64,000 nucleotides of DNA, from NCBI RefSeq assembly GCF_017573465.1, contig NZ_JAGEPF010000017.1, positions 186,001 through 250,000 on the forward strand, given 5' to 3'. The translations under genes and the position numbers were made by a program. Below the pieces are notes generated by a model. The model made no database searches, had not been told where the DNA came from, and worked only from the letters and a program-made list of their open reading frames with translations. Position 1 is the first letter of the stretch. Each line of letters starts with the position of its first letter. The stretch is from Actinomadura violacea. GTDB lineage: Bacteria; Actinomycetota; Actinomycetes; Streptosporangiales; Streptosporangiaceae. Shown here piece after piece: positions 51,548-59,386 of this stretch.

Positions 51548-52353
51548 GTCATGGTCTCCATCAGTTGCTTGATCAGGCTTCGACTGGAGTCTACGGGGAG
51601 AGCAACCGCACCAATACGGTCGAATCTCTCCAGCAGCCCGTCGACTTCGGCGGCCTCCGGGACGAGTCGTCCTCCGGTGGGCGCCTCGACGTAGCCGACC
51701 TGGCCCTCCTTAACCTTGATGACTTTGAACGGCCCGTCGAGGCCGGCGTTCGCGCCTGCCGTGTTCGGGACGATCCGAAGCATCACGTTCGGCAGTTCGG
51801 AAACCTCAAGGAGCTTCGCAAGCTGCTCCCGCATGACCGTCTTGCCACCCACTAGGCAAGCCATGGCCGTCTCCGCCAGCAGTACCCACAGGTCAGCCGG
51901 GCTTTCCTTGGTTAGGATCTGCTGCCGCGCCATCCGTGCCTCTACCAGGGCATCGATCCCCGGCTCCCGTCCCTCGATCAGGAGAGCGCGCGCGTAGGCG
52001 GGCGTCTGCAAGAGCGCGGGGATCAGTTGGCCGCTGTAGATCTTCAGGACGGTCGCGCGTCCCTCGGAGTCGGTGAAGGTCTTGAACCAGTTCGGATCGT
52101 GCCCGAGCCGCGCGTACCAGAGCATGACCGTGAACATGCCGCCGGTGTTCCACTCCGTGTCGAGGACGGACGCCTGGGCGTCGGTCAGCTTCGCCTCGCA
52201 GTTCTCCAGTCTGGAAATCGAGGAACGAGAGCAGTTGAGGAGCTCGGCCAGGGCATGGCCTGACATGCCGTGTTGCATGCGCTGAAACCGCAGGTGGTAG
52301 GCCATCCACGCCCACATCGACGATCGCGGGTCGGGGGCCTCGTTGATGTGCAT
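51544..52353 (-). CDS. XRE-family regulator with DUF5753 domain
   Basis: This 269-aa protein has an N-terminal XRE HTH (LRFQRMQHGMSGHALAELLNCSRSSISRLENCEAKL) and a DUF5753 domain (IYSGQLIPALLQTPAYARALLIEG, QLAKLLEVSELPNVMLRIVPNTAG). It is translationally coupled to a DUF397 gene (GTGA) and divergent from a small protein and an RsbW-like ATPase gene across 121 bp, the abaA-like arrangement. Confidence 0.92.
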   Translation of the reverse strand: MHINEAPDPRSSMWAWMAYHLRFQRMQHGMSGHALAELLNCSRSSISRLENCEAKLTDAQASVLDTEWNTGGMFTVMLWYARLGHDPNWFKTFTDSEGRATVLKIYSGQLIPALLQTPAYARALLIEGREPGIDALVEARMARQQILTKESPADLWVLLAETAMACLVGGKTVMREQLAKLLEVSELPNVMLRIVPNTAGANAGLDGPFKVIKVKEGQVGYVEAPTGGRLVPEAAEVDGLLERFDRIGAVALPVDSSRSLIKQLMETMT

Positions 52354-52474
52354 GAAGTGTCCGTCCGTCAGTTGAATTCCCAGACGTTCCAGGGAACGGC
52401 GACACAGTAGCCCCCAAGGAGCACGCTTGTCGCGAGAACTGCGAGGTCAGAGCGGCAGAACAGGGAATCAGCAT

Positions 52475-52756
52475 ATGCCGGACAATTTGGAACAAGAACT
52501 GCATCTAAGGCGGCGTCATCACCTCCTGAGCTGGCTGGCGGACCAATTGCCGCACCACGAAGTGCGCCCTGAAGTCCTCGGTGCCGGCGAGAAGGCCGTC
52601 CTGCGCGTCACGAACCACCGCACGCGAAGGATCCACTTCGTCGCGTGCATCCCCGCGCCTCAGGCCGGTACGTGGGCATGGGTGTGGTCCTTCGACTGGG
52701 CCCTGATCACCGACCCTCGCGCCGTCCCAGCGATAGCCAAGGCGGTGACTCGATGA
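52475..52756 (+). CDS. Hypothetical protein of abaA-like cluster
   Basis: This 93-aa protein begins PDNLEQELHLRRRHHLLSWLADQLP and contains VLRVTNHRTRRIHFVACIP and WVWSFDWALITDP. Similar small proteins are encoded in front of RsbW-like ATPase genes in actinomycete XRE/DUF397 loci; no activity is known to me. ATG 52475 has AGGGA upstream, and its TGA overlaps the next ATG by 4 bp. Confidence 0.65.
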   Translation: MPDNLEQELHLRRRHHLLSWLADQLPHHEVRPEVLGAGEKAVLRVTNHRTRRIHFVACIPAPQAGTWAWVWSFDWALITDPRAVPAIAKAVTR

Positions 52757-53139
52757 CGACATGGATCATCCTCGGCCGCACGACCCTGCCCGCGATTCCC
52801 AAGAGCGTCGGCGAAGCCCGCCGGTTCGCCGCCGCGGTACTGGGCGGCAGCGAGCACACGGCCACGGCACAACTGCTGATCTCCGAAGCCTGCACGAACA
52901 GCGTGAAGCACTCCGACTCCCGCCACGGCGGCTCGTTCAACATCACGCTGTACGACTGCGGCGGCTGCCTGCGCTGCGAAGTCATCGACGCAGGCGCCGC
53001 CACCACCCCGACTCGCCGCAACGGCACCGAACTCCGCGACCATGGTCACGGCCTCGTCCTCATCGAGGCCCTCGCTGCCCGCTCCGGCTACGACACGGAC
53101 AGCTCCGGTCGACTGACCACCTGGTTCGAGCTCACCTGA
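52753..53139 (+). CDS. RsbW-like ATP-binding protein (HATPase)
   Basis: This 128-aa GHKL-fold protein has the N-box LLISEACTNSVKHSDS, the G1-like box VIDAGAATTP and the G2-like RDHGHGLVLIEALAARSGY. Stand-alone proteins of this type act as anti-sigma factor kinases or related regulators. Its start overlaps the upstream 93-aa gene (ATGA). With the divergent XRE and DUF397 genes it forms a typical developmental regulatory cluster. Confidence 0.88.
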   Translation: MTTWIILGRTTLPAIPKSVGEARRFAAAVLGGSEHTATAQLLISEACTNSVKHSDSRHGGSFNITLYDCGGCLRCEVIDAGAATTPTRRNGTELRDHGHGLVLIEALAARSGYDTDSSGRLTTWFELT

Positions 53140-54145
53140 CGTTCCCGCCCCGCGCCAACGCTCCCGCCTGCGTGAGCCTCAAAACGCGAATGGTGCGGGC
53201 AGCCGGACGGCTGCTTGAGGGGAGACGGCGTGGCGGCCATCAGATGGAGTTAGAACGTGACTGTCTGCCCATGTGCCCCGGGCAGCGGTCATGAGCTCAT
53301 GACGAGCCTTGCCGTCGGCCCGTCGCCAATGCCATCGAGCGCCCTGGCTGGGGCGCCCCGCTCATCAGCGAAGAGCCTGCCGACATCGTGATCCACGATG
53401 CCCGTGGCCTTCCACCTGTACCCGTTGCTGCGGACATCGTCTCGCGAGGCTGCCAGCCGATGATCACGACTTTGGATTCGACGGCTGCGAGAGCATCACA
53501 AGGCTCGGGCTCCGCCTCGTGATGGGGAGGGATTTCGAGTGCCGCCTGTCGACAGTGAGGGATGCGTCCCCGCTTGTCCGCCGCTCGTCCGGCGCGGTCC
53601 CGTGCTCGTCCGCGTTGGTCCCCGGCTTGTCCGGCACTCGTCCGCGCTTGTCCGCCGTTTGTCCGCGCGGACGGACTGTCGTCCGTCCGCCGTCCGCCGG
53701 GGCGGACGGCGGACGGCAGGCGGACGGCGGCGGACGAGTTGCGGACGGACCGTCCGCCGCACAGCGGACGAAGCCGGGGCCGGGCTCGGCGGTCGGTGGT
53801 GCACGTCGACGCCTCCGGCGCAAGAGTTGCCCAGTGGGGGCTCATCATCGGCGGCATCTTGTACGTGAGCTGCCCTCGTACGCAATCGCCGCCGCGAGAC
53901 CGGCATCGGTTCGCCGCTCGAACCCGCCGTGAGCGACTTGTCGACCTCCAAAGAAATTTAGAAGGAGGTAAGTGTCGCGGAGTCTCTCCGCGCGCGAAGT
54001 TCTATAGCGTGGCTCCTGTCAATTAAAGATCTGAACTGCCGGGTACTCAACGACACCGTTCGGCACGGATAAACGCTCTACGACTGAACGTGGCATCGGC
54101 CGGCAGAATCGCCGACGACCCCATTTAGAGGCTGCAAGGTAGGAC
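53140..54145. other. Non-coding region, about 1 kb, before the mobilisation genes
   Basis: Open frames here have repetitive translations and no conserved sequence. The region contains a dense repeat cluster (53571-53772) and, at its end, inverted repeats in front of the MobC-like gene. A ribosome-binding-like AGAAGGAGG at 53950-53958 is followed by GTAAGTGTC and no long frame. Confidence 0.5.
53571..53772. repeat. GTCCG/CGGAC repeat cluster
   Basis: About nine tandem, imperfect units of 10-11 bp with consensus GCTYGTCCGSC run from 53571 to about 53668. They are followed by a reversed arm of CGGACGG/GGCGGACG units to about 53772, including several short palindromes such as CGGACGGACTGTCGTCCG. 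The length near one helical turn and the place upstream of the relaxase genes suggest an iteron, TraB-type clt or partition site. Confidence 0.6.
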
Positions 54146-54181
54146 CGTGTCGCGACACGCAATGGACCCGCGGCGGTCCAT
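54146..54181. other. oriT-like pair of inverted repeats
   Basis: CGTGTCGCGACACG (54146-54159) is a perfect 14-bp palindrome. ATGGACC-N6-GGTCCAT (54162-54181) follows 2 bp later. Both lie directly in front of the MobC-like gene, where MOB-type elements carry their transfer origin. No nic sequence can be named, so the call rests on position and symmetry. Confidence 0.4.
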
Positions 54182-54184
54182 CAC

Positions 54185-54658
54185 GTGCACACCCGGTTGG
54201 ATAGACCGGGCGCGGTCGTGATCGATGTGATCGGAGTTGGAGCTACGGAAGACGAGCAGGTCAGCACACCACGCAAGCTGCAACGACGCTCGCAGCTCGG
54301 CGAAGGGCGCCGGCGGGACCGGGAGATGAGGTTCCGGGTCAGCGACGAGGAGTACAAGGAGATCTGCGAAGCAGCGCACCGAGCGGGAGCTGCCTACGGG
54401 ACATTCATCGTCCACACCGTACAAGCGGCCAATCGTCAATACAGATCCGGACACGAACTGACACCGGATATCTGCGAGGAGCTACGCGGCATCGCACGAC
54501 AGCTGAACCGGATCGGCGTGAACCTCAACCAGCTGGCCCGTATCGCGAACGCGACGGGACAGGTACCCTGCGAACTGCCCGCTGCGTTGGCTTACCTGCA
54601 GAACGTTCTTCGAAGAGTGGATGCCTCTTCCGTCGAGCTTGGCCGGCTCCAGCGTTGA
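54185..54658 (+). CDS. mobC: MobC-like relaxosome accessory protein
   Basis: The 157-aa protein has a ribbon-helix-helix-like MRFRVSDEEYKEICEAAHRAG segment and the MobC hallmark LRGIARQLNRIGVNLNQLARIANATGQ near residues 100-126. MobC proteins help the relaxase bind and melt oriT. The start is uncertain: GTG 54185 gives 157 aa and later GTG codons would shorten it. Its TGA overlaps the TTG start of the relaxase. Confidence 0.82.
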   Translation: MHTRLDRPGAVVIDVIGVGATEDEQVSTPRKLQRRSQLGEGRRRDREMRFRVSDEEYKEICEAAHRAGAAYGTFIVHTVQAANRQYRSGHELTPDICEELRGIARQLNRIGVNLNQLARIANATGQVPCELPAALAYLQNVLRRVDASSVELGRLQR

Positions 54659-56196
54659 TCGGCAAAGTGACCCGAGGTGAGAGTGTCGCCCGGTTGCTGT
54701 CCTACCTCTACGGCCCCGGCCGGCGCAACGAACACGTCAATCCCCACCTCGTCGCGGGCTTCCGACTCCCCATGGCCCTGGAACCCGGACTGGACGTCAG
54801 AGGCGATCGGGACTTCCGGCATCTGGTCGGAGTCCTGACCTCCCCGCTCGACACTCTCCGACATACCCCGCTGACGTCTCCGATCTGGCAGTGCTCGGTC
54901 CGCGCCGCCCCCGCGGACCGGCGCCTCTCGGACGACGAATGGGCCGACATCGCCGAGGAGGTGATGCACCAGACCAGGTTCGCGCCACGAGGCGACGACG
55001 AAGCATGCCGCTGGATCGCAGTGCGACATGCCGACGACCACATCCACCTCGTCGCGGTCTTGGCGCGCGAGGACGGACGCAACCCCAACGTCCACCGCGA
55101 CTACTTCAAGGTCGCCGACGCCTGCCACATCGTCGAGAAGCGTTACGAACTCACCCCGACCGCGTCCGCAGACCGGACAGCAGCCCCACGACCAACCCGA
55201 GCCGAGACAGAACTTGCCCACCGCAAGAACTGGCCCGAGCCGCCCCGCGCCACCCTCCGTCGGCACGTAGCTACCGCAGCAGCCGGAGCAGAGAACGAGG
55301 GCGACTTCTTCACTGCACTCGAACATGCCGGAGTGCTGGTCAAGATGCGCCACAGTGCCCGCACACCCGAGGAGATCACCGGTTACGCCGTTGCGCTCCC
55401 ACATCACAACAACAAGGAGAACCAACCAGTCTGGTTCTCCGGCAAGAAGCTCGCGCCTAACCTGACGCTCCCCAAACTTCGCGAGCGCTGGTCGGCCCCG
55501 CACGAAAACAACCGCTTCGATCGTCGCCCCTTCGGCGGAGTGGAGCTGACCTACGAGGAACGATCCGCTGCCTACCAGCAGGCCGCCCGAGCCACCGCGA
55601 CGGCCACCTGGCAGATGCGCCATATCCAGGACCCGGCCGTCCGCGCCGACGTAGCAGCCGCAACCTCCGACGTCCTACACGTGACCGCAGCCCTCACAGG
55701 AAACCGGGAACTCGCCCGTGCCGCCGACTTCTACGACCGCGCAGCCCGCGAACCCTACGGAGGCCAACCACCCTTGACTCCCTACGGCACGAACCTCCGC
55801 AGAGCTGCCAGAGCACTGGCTCTATCCGGTATCCGGGGACAACGCGGTAACCGTCCGAGCCTTGCCGGCGTCCTGGCCCACCTGGTCGTGCAACTCGTCG
55901 CCCTCATCGAGGCGATCGCGGAGTACCGGCAGCTGCAGCAACGCGCTGCCCAGGCAGCTGCCGCCCGCAAGGCTGCCGCCCAGCTCAGCAGACTCAGCCG
56001 ACCAACTCCGCGGCCACCTTCCCCCACGCTGCCACGGACACCACCGAACTACACGGCGGAGCAGAACGCCGCGCGCCTCGCCGCCACAGCCTTCCCCGTA
56101 CCCCTCAGCGACCAGCTCGCAGGCAGCCCTTACCGACCCAGCGCGCCCACACCGTCGCACCCCAGCCTTCACCGCCGCCGCAGCCCATCGCGGTAA
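54655..56196 (+). CDS. Relaxase / mobilisation nuclease
   Basis: This 513-aa protein begins IGKVTRGESVARLLSYLYGPGRRNEH and has the metal-binding motif III WIAVRHADDHIHLVAVL (HxxDxHxH type), the core of VirD2/MobA-type relaxases that nick oriT. The rest is helical, with a C-terminal Pro/Arg-rich tail. A conserved tyrosine nucleophile may be Tyr 17 or 19 (SYLYG). TTG 54655 overlaps the MobC stop. No coupling protein or T4SS gene is in the window, so it would need helper functions. Confidence 0.85.
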   Translation: MIGKVTRGESVARLLSYLYGPGRRNEHVNPHLVAGFRLPMALEPGLDVRGDRDFRHLVGVLTSPLDTLRHTPLTSPIWQCSVRAAPADRRLSDDEWADIAEEVMHQTRFAPRGDDEACRWIAVRHADDHIHLVAVLAREDGRNPNVHRDYFKVADACHIVEKRYELTPTASADRTAAPRPTRAETELAHRKNWPEPPRATLRRHVATAAAGAENEGDFFTALEHAGVLVKMRHSARTPEEITGYAVALPHHNNKENQPVWFSGKKLAPNLTLPKLRERWSAPHENNRFDRRPFGGVELTYEERSAAYQQAARATATATWQMRHIQDPAVRADVAAATSDVLHVTAALTGNRELARAADFYDRAAREPYGGQPPLTPYGTNLRRAARALALSGIRGQRGNRPSLAGVLAHLVVQLVALIEAIAEYRQLQQRAAQAAAARKAAAQLSRLSRPTPRPPSPTLPRTPPNYTAEQNAARLAATAFPVPLSDQLAGSPYRPSAPTPSHPSLHRRRSPSR

Positions 56197-56368
56197 CCCG
56201 ACTACGCATCCCCGGCGCCACGCCGTCCTGGTCCTGGCACAAAGATCAATGCCTCTGCATACTACGGAGCGTAAACAGCGCCAACAATGCGCAAGCCGTG
56301 CATCGCTGCAGCATCCGCGCCAGCAGAGCTGCACTACCTCACGACCACCACGCAAGAGAGGCGAGGCA

Positions 56369-56458
56369 ATGACCGATCACAGCCCCCAGGCGGGCCCCGT
56401 ATCTACAAGGACACATTCACATGACCGACCACAGGCAGGCTCCCGCTACCGCTCGTAG
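56369..56458 (+). CDS. Possible 29-aa peptide
   Basis: ATG 56369 with GAGAGGCGAGG upstream starts MTDHSPQAGPVSTRTHSHDRPQ and ends at TAG 56456. It overlaps the start of the next gene in another frame, and its first four residues repeat the start of that protein (MTDH). It may be a leader or a chance frame. Confidence 0.25.
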   Translation: MTDHSPQAGPVSTRTHSHDRPQAGSRYRS

Positions 56459-56972
56459 CGACGACCATACGGCCGACCTCGCAAGCAACCTCTACGAACA
56501 CATCCGCCAGCTCAACCTCGCCACGGCCGGCCCTCCGAGCCTCACCCTCCCCGGCACCGCGTACACCATCCTGGGCAACCTCAGCGCAGCCACCTACGGC
56601 CTCGATCAGGTCCTCGACCAGATCAACCGCTTCTTCCTCCGGGAGCTGCAAGCCGACCGTCTCGGCCACGACCAGGCCGAAGACCTCGCCGACGTCCTGA
56701 GCCGCCACGGCCAAGCTCTAGCCGAAGCCAGACAGCACGCCCGAGCCCTCTGCGCGGCGCTCAGCGACGCCCAAGCGACCATCAACGCAGTCCACGGACG
56801 CGAAACGCCCCCAATCATCGAGGGCGAAACCCTCGTGGACGACGCCGGCGTGGCGGCGGCGGCGAACGACTTCCCCAGACCGATCACCGATCTGACGCTC
56901 CTCGCACCACCTCCCACCGGCGTACGGAACCGCTTCATCCACAGTCACCGCCCGAACACCCCGGAGGCCTGA
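56421..56972 (+). CDS. Hypothetical protein of the mobilisation module
   Basis: This 183-aa helical protein reads LASNLYEHIRQLNLATAGPPSLTLPGTAYTILGNLSAATYGLDQVLDQINRFFLRELQ, then DVLSRHGQALAEARQHARALCAALSDAQATINAVHGR. I know no function. It lies between the relaxase gene and the excisionase-like gene, as do similar proteins in actinobacterial mobilisable elements. ATG 56421 has AAGGACAC upstream. Confidence 0.65.
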   Translation: MTDHRQAPATARSDDHTADLASNLYEHIRQLNLATAGPPSLTLPGTAYTILGNLSAATYGLDQVLDQINRFFLRELQADRLGHDQAEDLADVLSRHGQALAEARQHARALCAALSDAQATINAVHGRETPPIIEGETLVDDAGVAAAANDFPRPITDLTLLAPPPTGVRNRFIHSHRPNTPEA

Positions 56973-56974
56973 GC

Positions 56975-57190
56975 ATGGAGCCGATGACCCACGAGGAGCT
57001 CGCCGCCCTCCCCACCACAACGACCATCGAGACCGCCGCCCGAGCCCTCGGCCTCGGCCGAACCCGCGCCTACCAACTGGCCCGCGAAGACCGCTTCCCC
57101 TGCAAGGTCATCCGCATAGGCACCACCTATCGAGTGGTCACCGCCGACCTCCAACGCCTCGTGGCTGGCGCTGGTGACCGACCCTTCTAG
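56975..57190 (+). CDS. Excisionase-like helix-turn-helix protein
   Basis: This 71-aa MerR-type HTH reads TTTTIETAARALGLGRTRAYQLAREDRFPCKVIRIGTTYRVVTADLQRLV, the form of AICE and IME excisionases. GGAGG lies 6 nt before ATG 56975. In related elements an integrase gene follows directly; here only 446 bp without a gene follow, so the module lacks its own integrase at this end. Confidence 0.85.
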   Translation: MEPMTHEELAALPTTTTIETAARALGLGRTRAYQLAREDRFPCKVIRIGTTYRVVTADLQRLVAGAGDRPF

Positions 57191-57636
57191 ACATGCGATT
57201 CCGGTGTGATCCGTAGACTGCGCGAGCAGGGTGAGGAGACTGCCCCAAATGAGCATCGGGACCGCCGCGGCGGCATTGCCGATGCTGCGGGCCCTCACCG
57301 CCGGGAAGGCCGGACGGTCCCAGAGCCGCCCAAACAGCCCGCGCACGTGGCACACGCCCTCGTAACCTCCAGGGCCGCCGGCACCGCAGCCGCTGGCCGA
57401 GCCAGCTGGAGGGCGGCGGGTGCAACTCGAACGACTACAGCCGCTGCCTCATTGATCTCGGCGAGCGACGACACCACTGATCCAAAAGGATGCATATCTC
57501 TCTGCATACCGTGGCCTGTCGCAGTGAGGTGCCGAGGCTCGTCCACCTCGGGGGCGGCCGGAAGGCTGAATATGGTGTACTGCCCAACTTTCGTTTCGAT
57601 GTCCGGACTGTCCGAAGAAGCTGGCATAGTCGTGGC
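57191..57636. other. Intergenic region, 446 bp, no gene seen
   Basis: Open frames exist, but their translations are low-complexity or mirror the opposite strand and none has a good ribosome binding site. The region marks the junction between the mobilisation module and the restriction island and carries the promoter of the AspBHI-like gene. Confidence 0.4.
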
Positions 57637-58941
57637 ATGGTGTCGGCCGCGAAGCTTCGGTTCGGTGAGGTCTATCGCTATGCGGCCTCCAAAGACCCCG
57701 TGCCCCCGGCGGTCGACGGGTTCCCGAACTTCCATCACATCACGCAAACCCCAGGTGCTCCCAGAGTGCAGTTGGAAAGCGGCATCGACGTGCCGGCCCT
57801 GTGCGAAGGAGCGGACGGGAAGCGTCGACCGGTAGTGCTGATCCGCTCCAGTCCCTGGAAGGCCGGCAGCGAACAGACACCTTGGCACGACGTCTTCGAC
57901 TTGGACAACGGGCACCTTCACTACTTCGGTGATCACAAGGCCGAGATCGACAAGCCGTTGGGCGGAAGTCCCGGCAACCGTGCGCTCCTTGAAGAGCAGC
58001 CGCTCCACCAGGCCCTGTCCGAGGCGGGACGGGCGCGTGCCACACCGCTTCTGATTTTTCGCTCGGTGACCAGGAGGAACCGGGTCAAGGGGCATGTGGA
58101 GTTCTGCGGTCTCGGTGTCATCGAGCGGGCCGAACGTGTGGTCCAGCGGGATCGGCATGGCCAGGTCTTCGTGAACTATGTGTTCGACATAGCTCTCCTG
58201 GATCTGCGGCAAGAGGAGGAGTGCATCGACTGGGGCTGGATCAACGCGCGCAGGGACGGGTCGCTCACTTTGAAGGAGACCCATCGGCTCGCCCCCGAAT
58301 CCTGGCGACGGTGGATCAAAGAAGGGCATGCGGCGCTTCCGAAGCTGCGGCGCAGGGTGGCCGCCAAAGCCGTTCACAAGACCCGTGACCAGCGTCCGCT
58401 TCCGGGCAGCCGACAGGAGCGTGACCTCAAGCAGATCTATGAGTTCTTCGACGGGCGCAAGCACGATTTCGAGCACTTGGCTGCCGCGGTCGCTGCGCGT
58501 GTGATTCGGGGAAAAGGGGCCGAGTACCGAGAAGGATGGCTCACTCGTCCCTCGGCCGACGGTGGTGCGGACTTCGTCGGGCGTCTCGACATTGGCTCAG
58601 GGACGGCGATCGCCAAGTTGATCGTCCTGGGTCAGGCCAAATGCGTGCTCCCGAACACGACGATCTCGGCCGACCAGGTCGCTAGAGTGGTCGCTCGTCT
58701 TCAGCGCGGCTGGATCGGAGTATTCGTCACCACTGGAGTCTTCTCTGAATCCGCGCAGGCTGAGATCGTCGAGGATCGCTATCCGATCATCCTGGTCAAC
58801 GGATTGCTCCTTGCCGAGCAGCTTCGTCACATGGCCAACGAGAGCCACGCCGGTGACCTCGTCGAGTGCATGACGAAGTTGGTGAGCTCGTCCCCCGCAG
58901 AGGTCATGCACCGTCGTCCGGAGGAGATCCTGCTCTTCTGA
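57637..58941 (+). CDS. AspBHI-like restriction endonuclease
   Basis: This 434-aa protein has an SRA-like N-terminal half as in AspBHI (FGEVYRYAASKDPVPPAVDGFPNF, TPWHDVFDLDNGHLHYFGDHK). The C-terminal Mrr-type PD-(D/E)XK nuclease has the catalytic Asp in SADGGADFVGRLD (about 312) and QAK in IVLGQAKC (Lys about 335). Such enzymes cut DNA at methylated cytosine. ATG 57637 is preceded by GTGGC only, so the ribosome binding site is weak; upstream in-frame codons look non-coding. The neighbour is a cytosine methyltransferase, which raises the question of its specificity. Confidence 0.82.
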   Translation: MVSAAKLRFGEVYRYAASKDPVPPAVDGFPNFHHITQTPGAPRVQLESGIDVPALCEGADGKRRPVVLIRSSPWKAGSEQTPWHDVFDLDNGHLHYFGDHKAEIDKPLGGSPGNRALLEEQPLHQALSEAGRARATPLLIFRSVTRRNRVKGHVEFCGLGVIERAERVVQRDRHGQVFVNYVFDIALLDLRQEEECIDWGWINARRDGSLTLKETHRLAPESWRRWIKEGHAALPKLRRRVAAKAVHKTRDQRPLPGSRQERDLKQIYEFFDGRKHDFEHLAAAVAARVIRGKGAEYREGWLTRPSADGGADFVGRLDIGSGTAIAKLIVLGQAKCVLPNTTISADQVARVVARLQRGWIGVFVTTGVFSESAQAEIVEDRYPIILVNGLLLAEQLRHMANESHAGDLVECMTKLVSSSPAEVMHRRPEEILLF

Positions 58942-58947
58942 AGAGTC

Positions 58948-59382
58948 TCACTTACTGTTTACACGAGCTCGTACCTGCTCTGCGATCTGCAGCGCCGCCT
59001 TATCGGGTTCATCGTGCTCCCAAAACCTCAAGACGAGCCAACCGGCTTCGAAGAACAAGCGATCCGTTTCGGCGTCGCGCTCGCGATTCCGCCGTACCTT
59101 TTCGGCCCAGTAGCCCGCGTTCGTCGCGGACTTGGTGTGATGCTGGGGACAGCCATGCCAGAAACAGCCATCCATGAAAACGGCTACCCTTGCCCGGGTG
59201 AACACAAGGTCCGCCGTTCGGCGGACGGCAGGAAGTGGTCGAGTGGAAACCCGATAACGTAGGCCGAGTGCGTGAACCGCGCGACGCAGAGCCAACTCCG
59301 GCTTCGTGTCGCGTCCTTTGTTAGCCTGCATACTCTTGCGCACGCCCGGACTCGAAGCCTTCGTGGGTCGCTGAACACTCAC
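58948..59382 (-). CDS. vsr: Very short patch repair endonuclease
   Basis: This 144-aa Vsr protein has RKSMQANKGRDTKPELALRRAVHALGLRYRV, the catalytic TADLVFTRARVAVFMDGCFWHGCPQHH and RRNRERDAETDRLFFEAGWLVLRFWEHD. Vsr nicks T:G mismatches produced by deamination of methylcytosine, protecting sites of the neighbouring methyltransferase. GTG 59382 lies 4 bp after the dcm stop, so the genes are co-translated. Confidence 0.95.
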   Translation of the reverse strand: MSVQRPTKASSPGVRKSMQANKGRDTKPELALRRAVHALGLRYRVSTRPLPAVRRTADLVFTRARVAVFMDGCFWHGCPQHHTKSATNAGYWAEKVRRNRERDAETDRLFFEAGWLVLRFWEHDEPDKAALQIAEQVRARVNSK

Positions 59383-59386
59383 ACGC

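Noticed and set aside
53571..53772. CRISPR array
   Set aside because: Units are only 10-11 bp, imperfect and contiguous, with no unique spacers and no cas genes in the window.
53297..54026. Open frames across the GTCCG repeat cluster
   Set aside because: The frames are open on both strands because of the repeats and give Arg/Pro/Ala/Thr-rich translations without conservation or ribosome binding sites.
57206..57835. 209-codon plus-strand frame between the excisionase-like gene and the AspBHI-like gene
   Set aside because: It runs into the nuclease gene in the wrong frame, has no ribosome binding site and no recognisable sequence.
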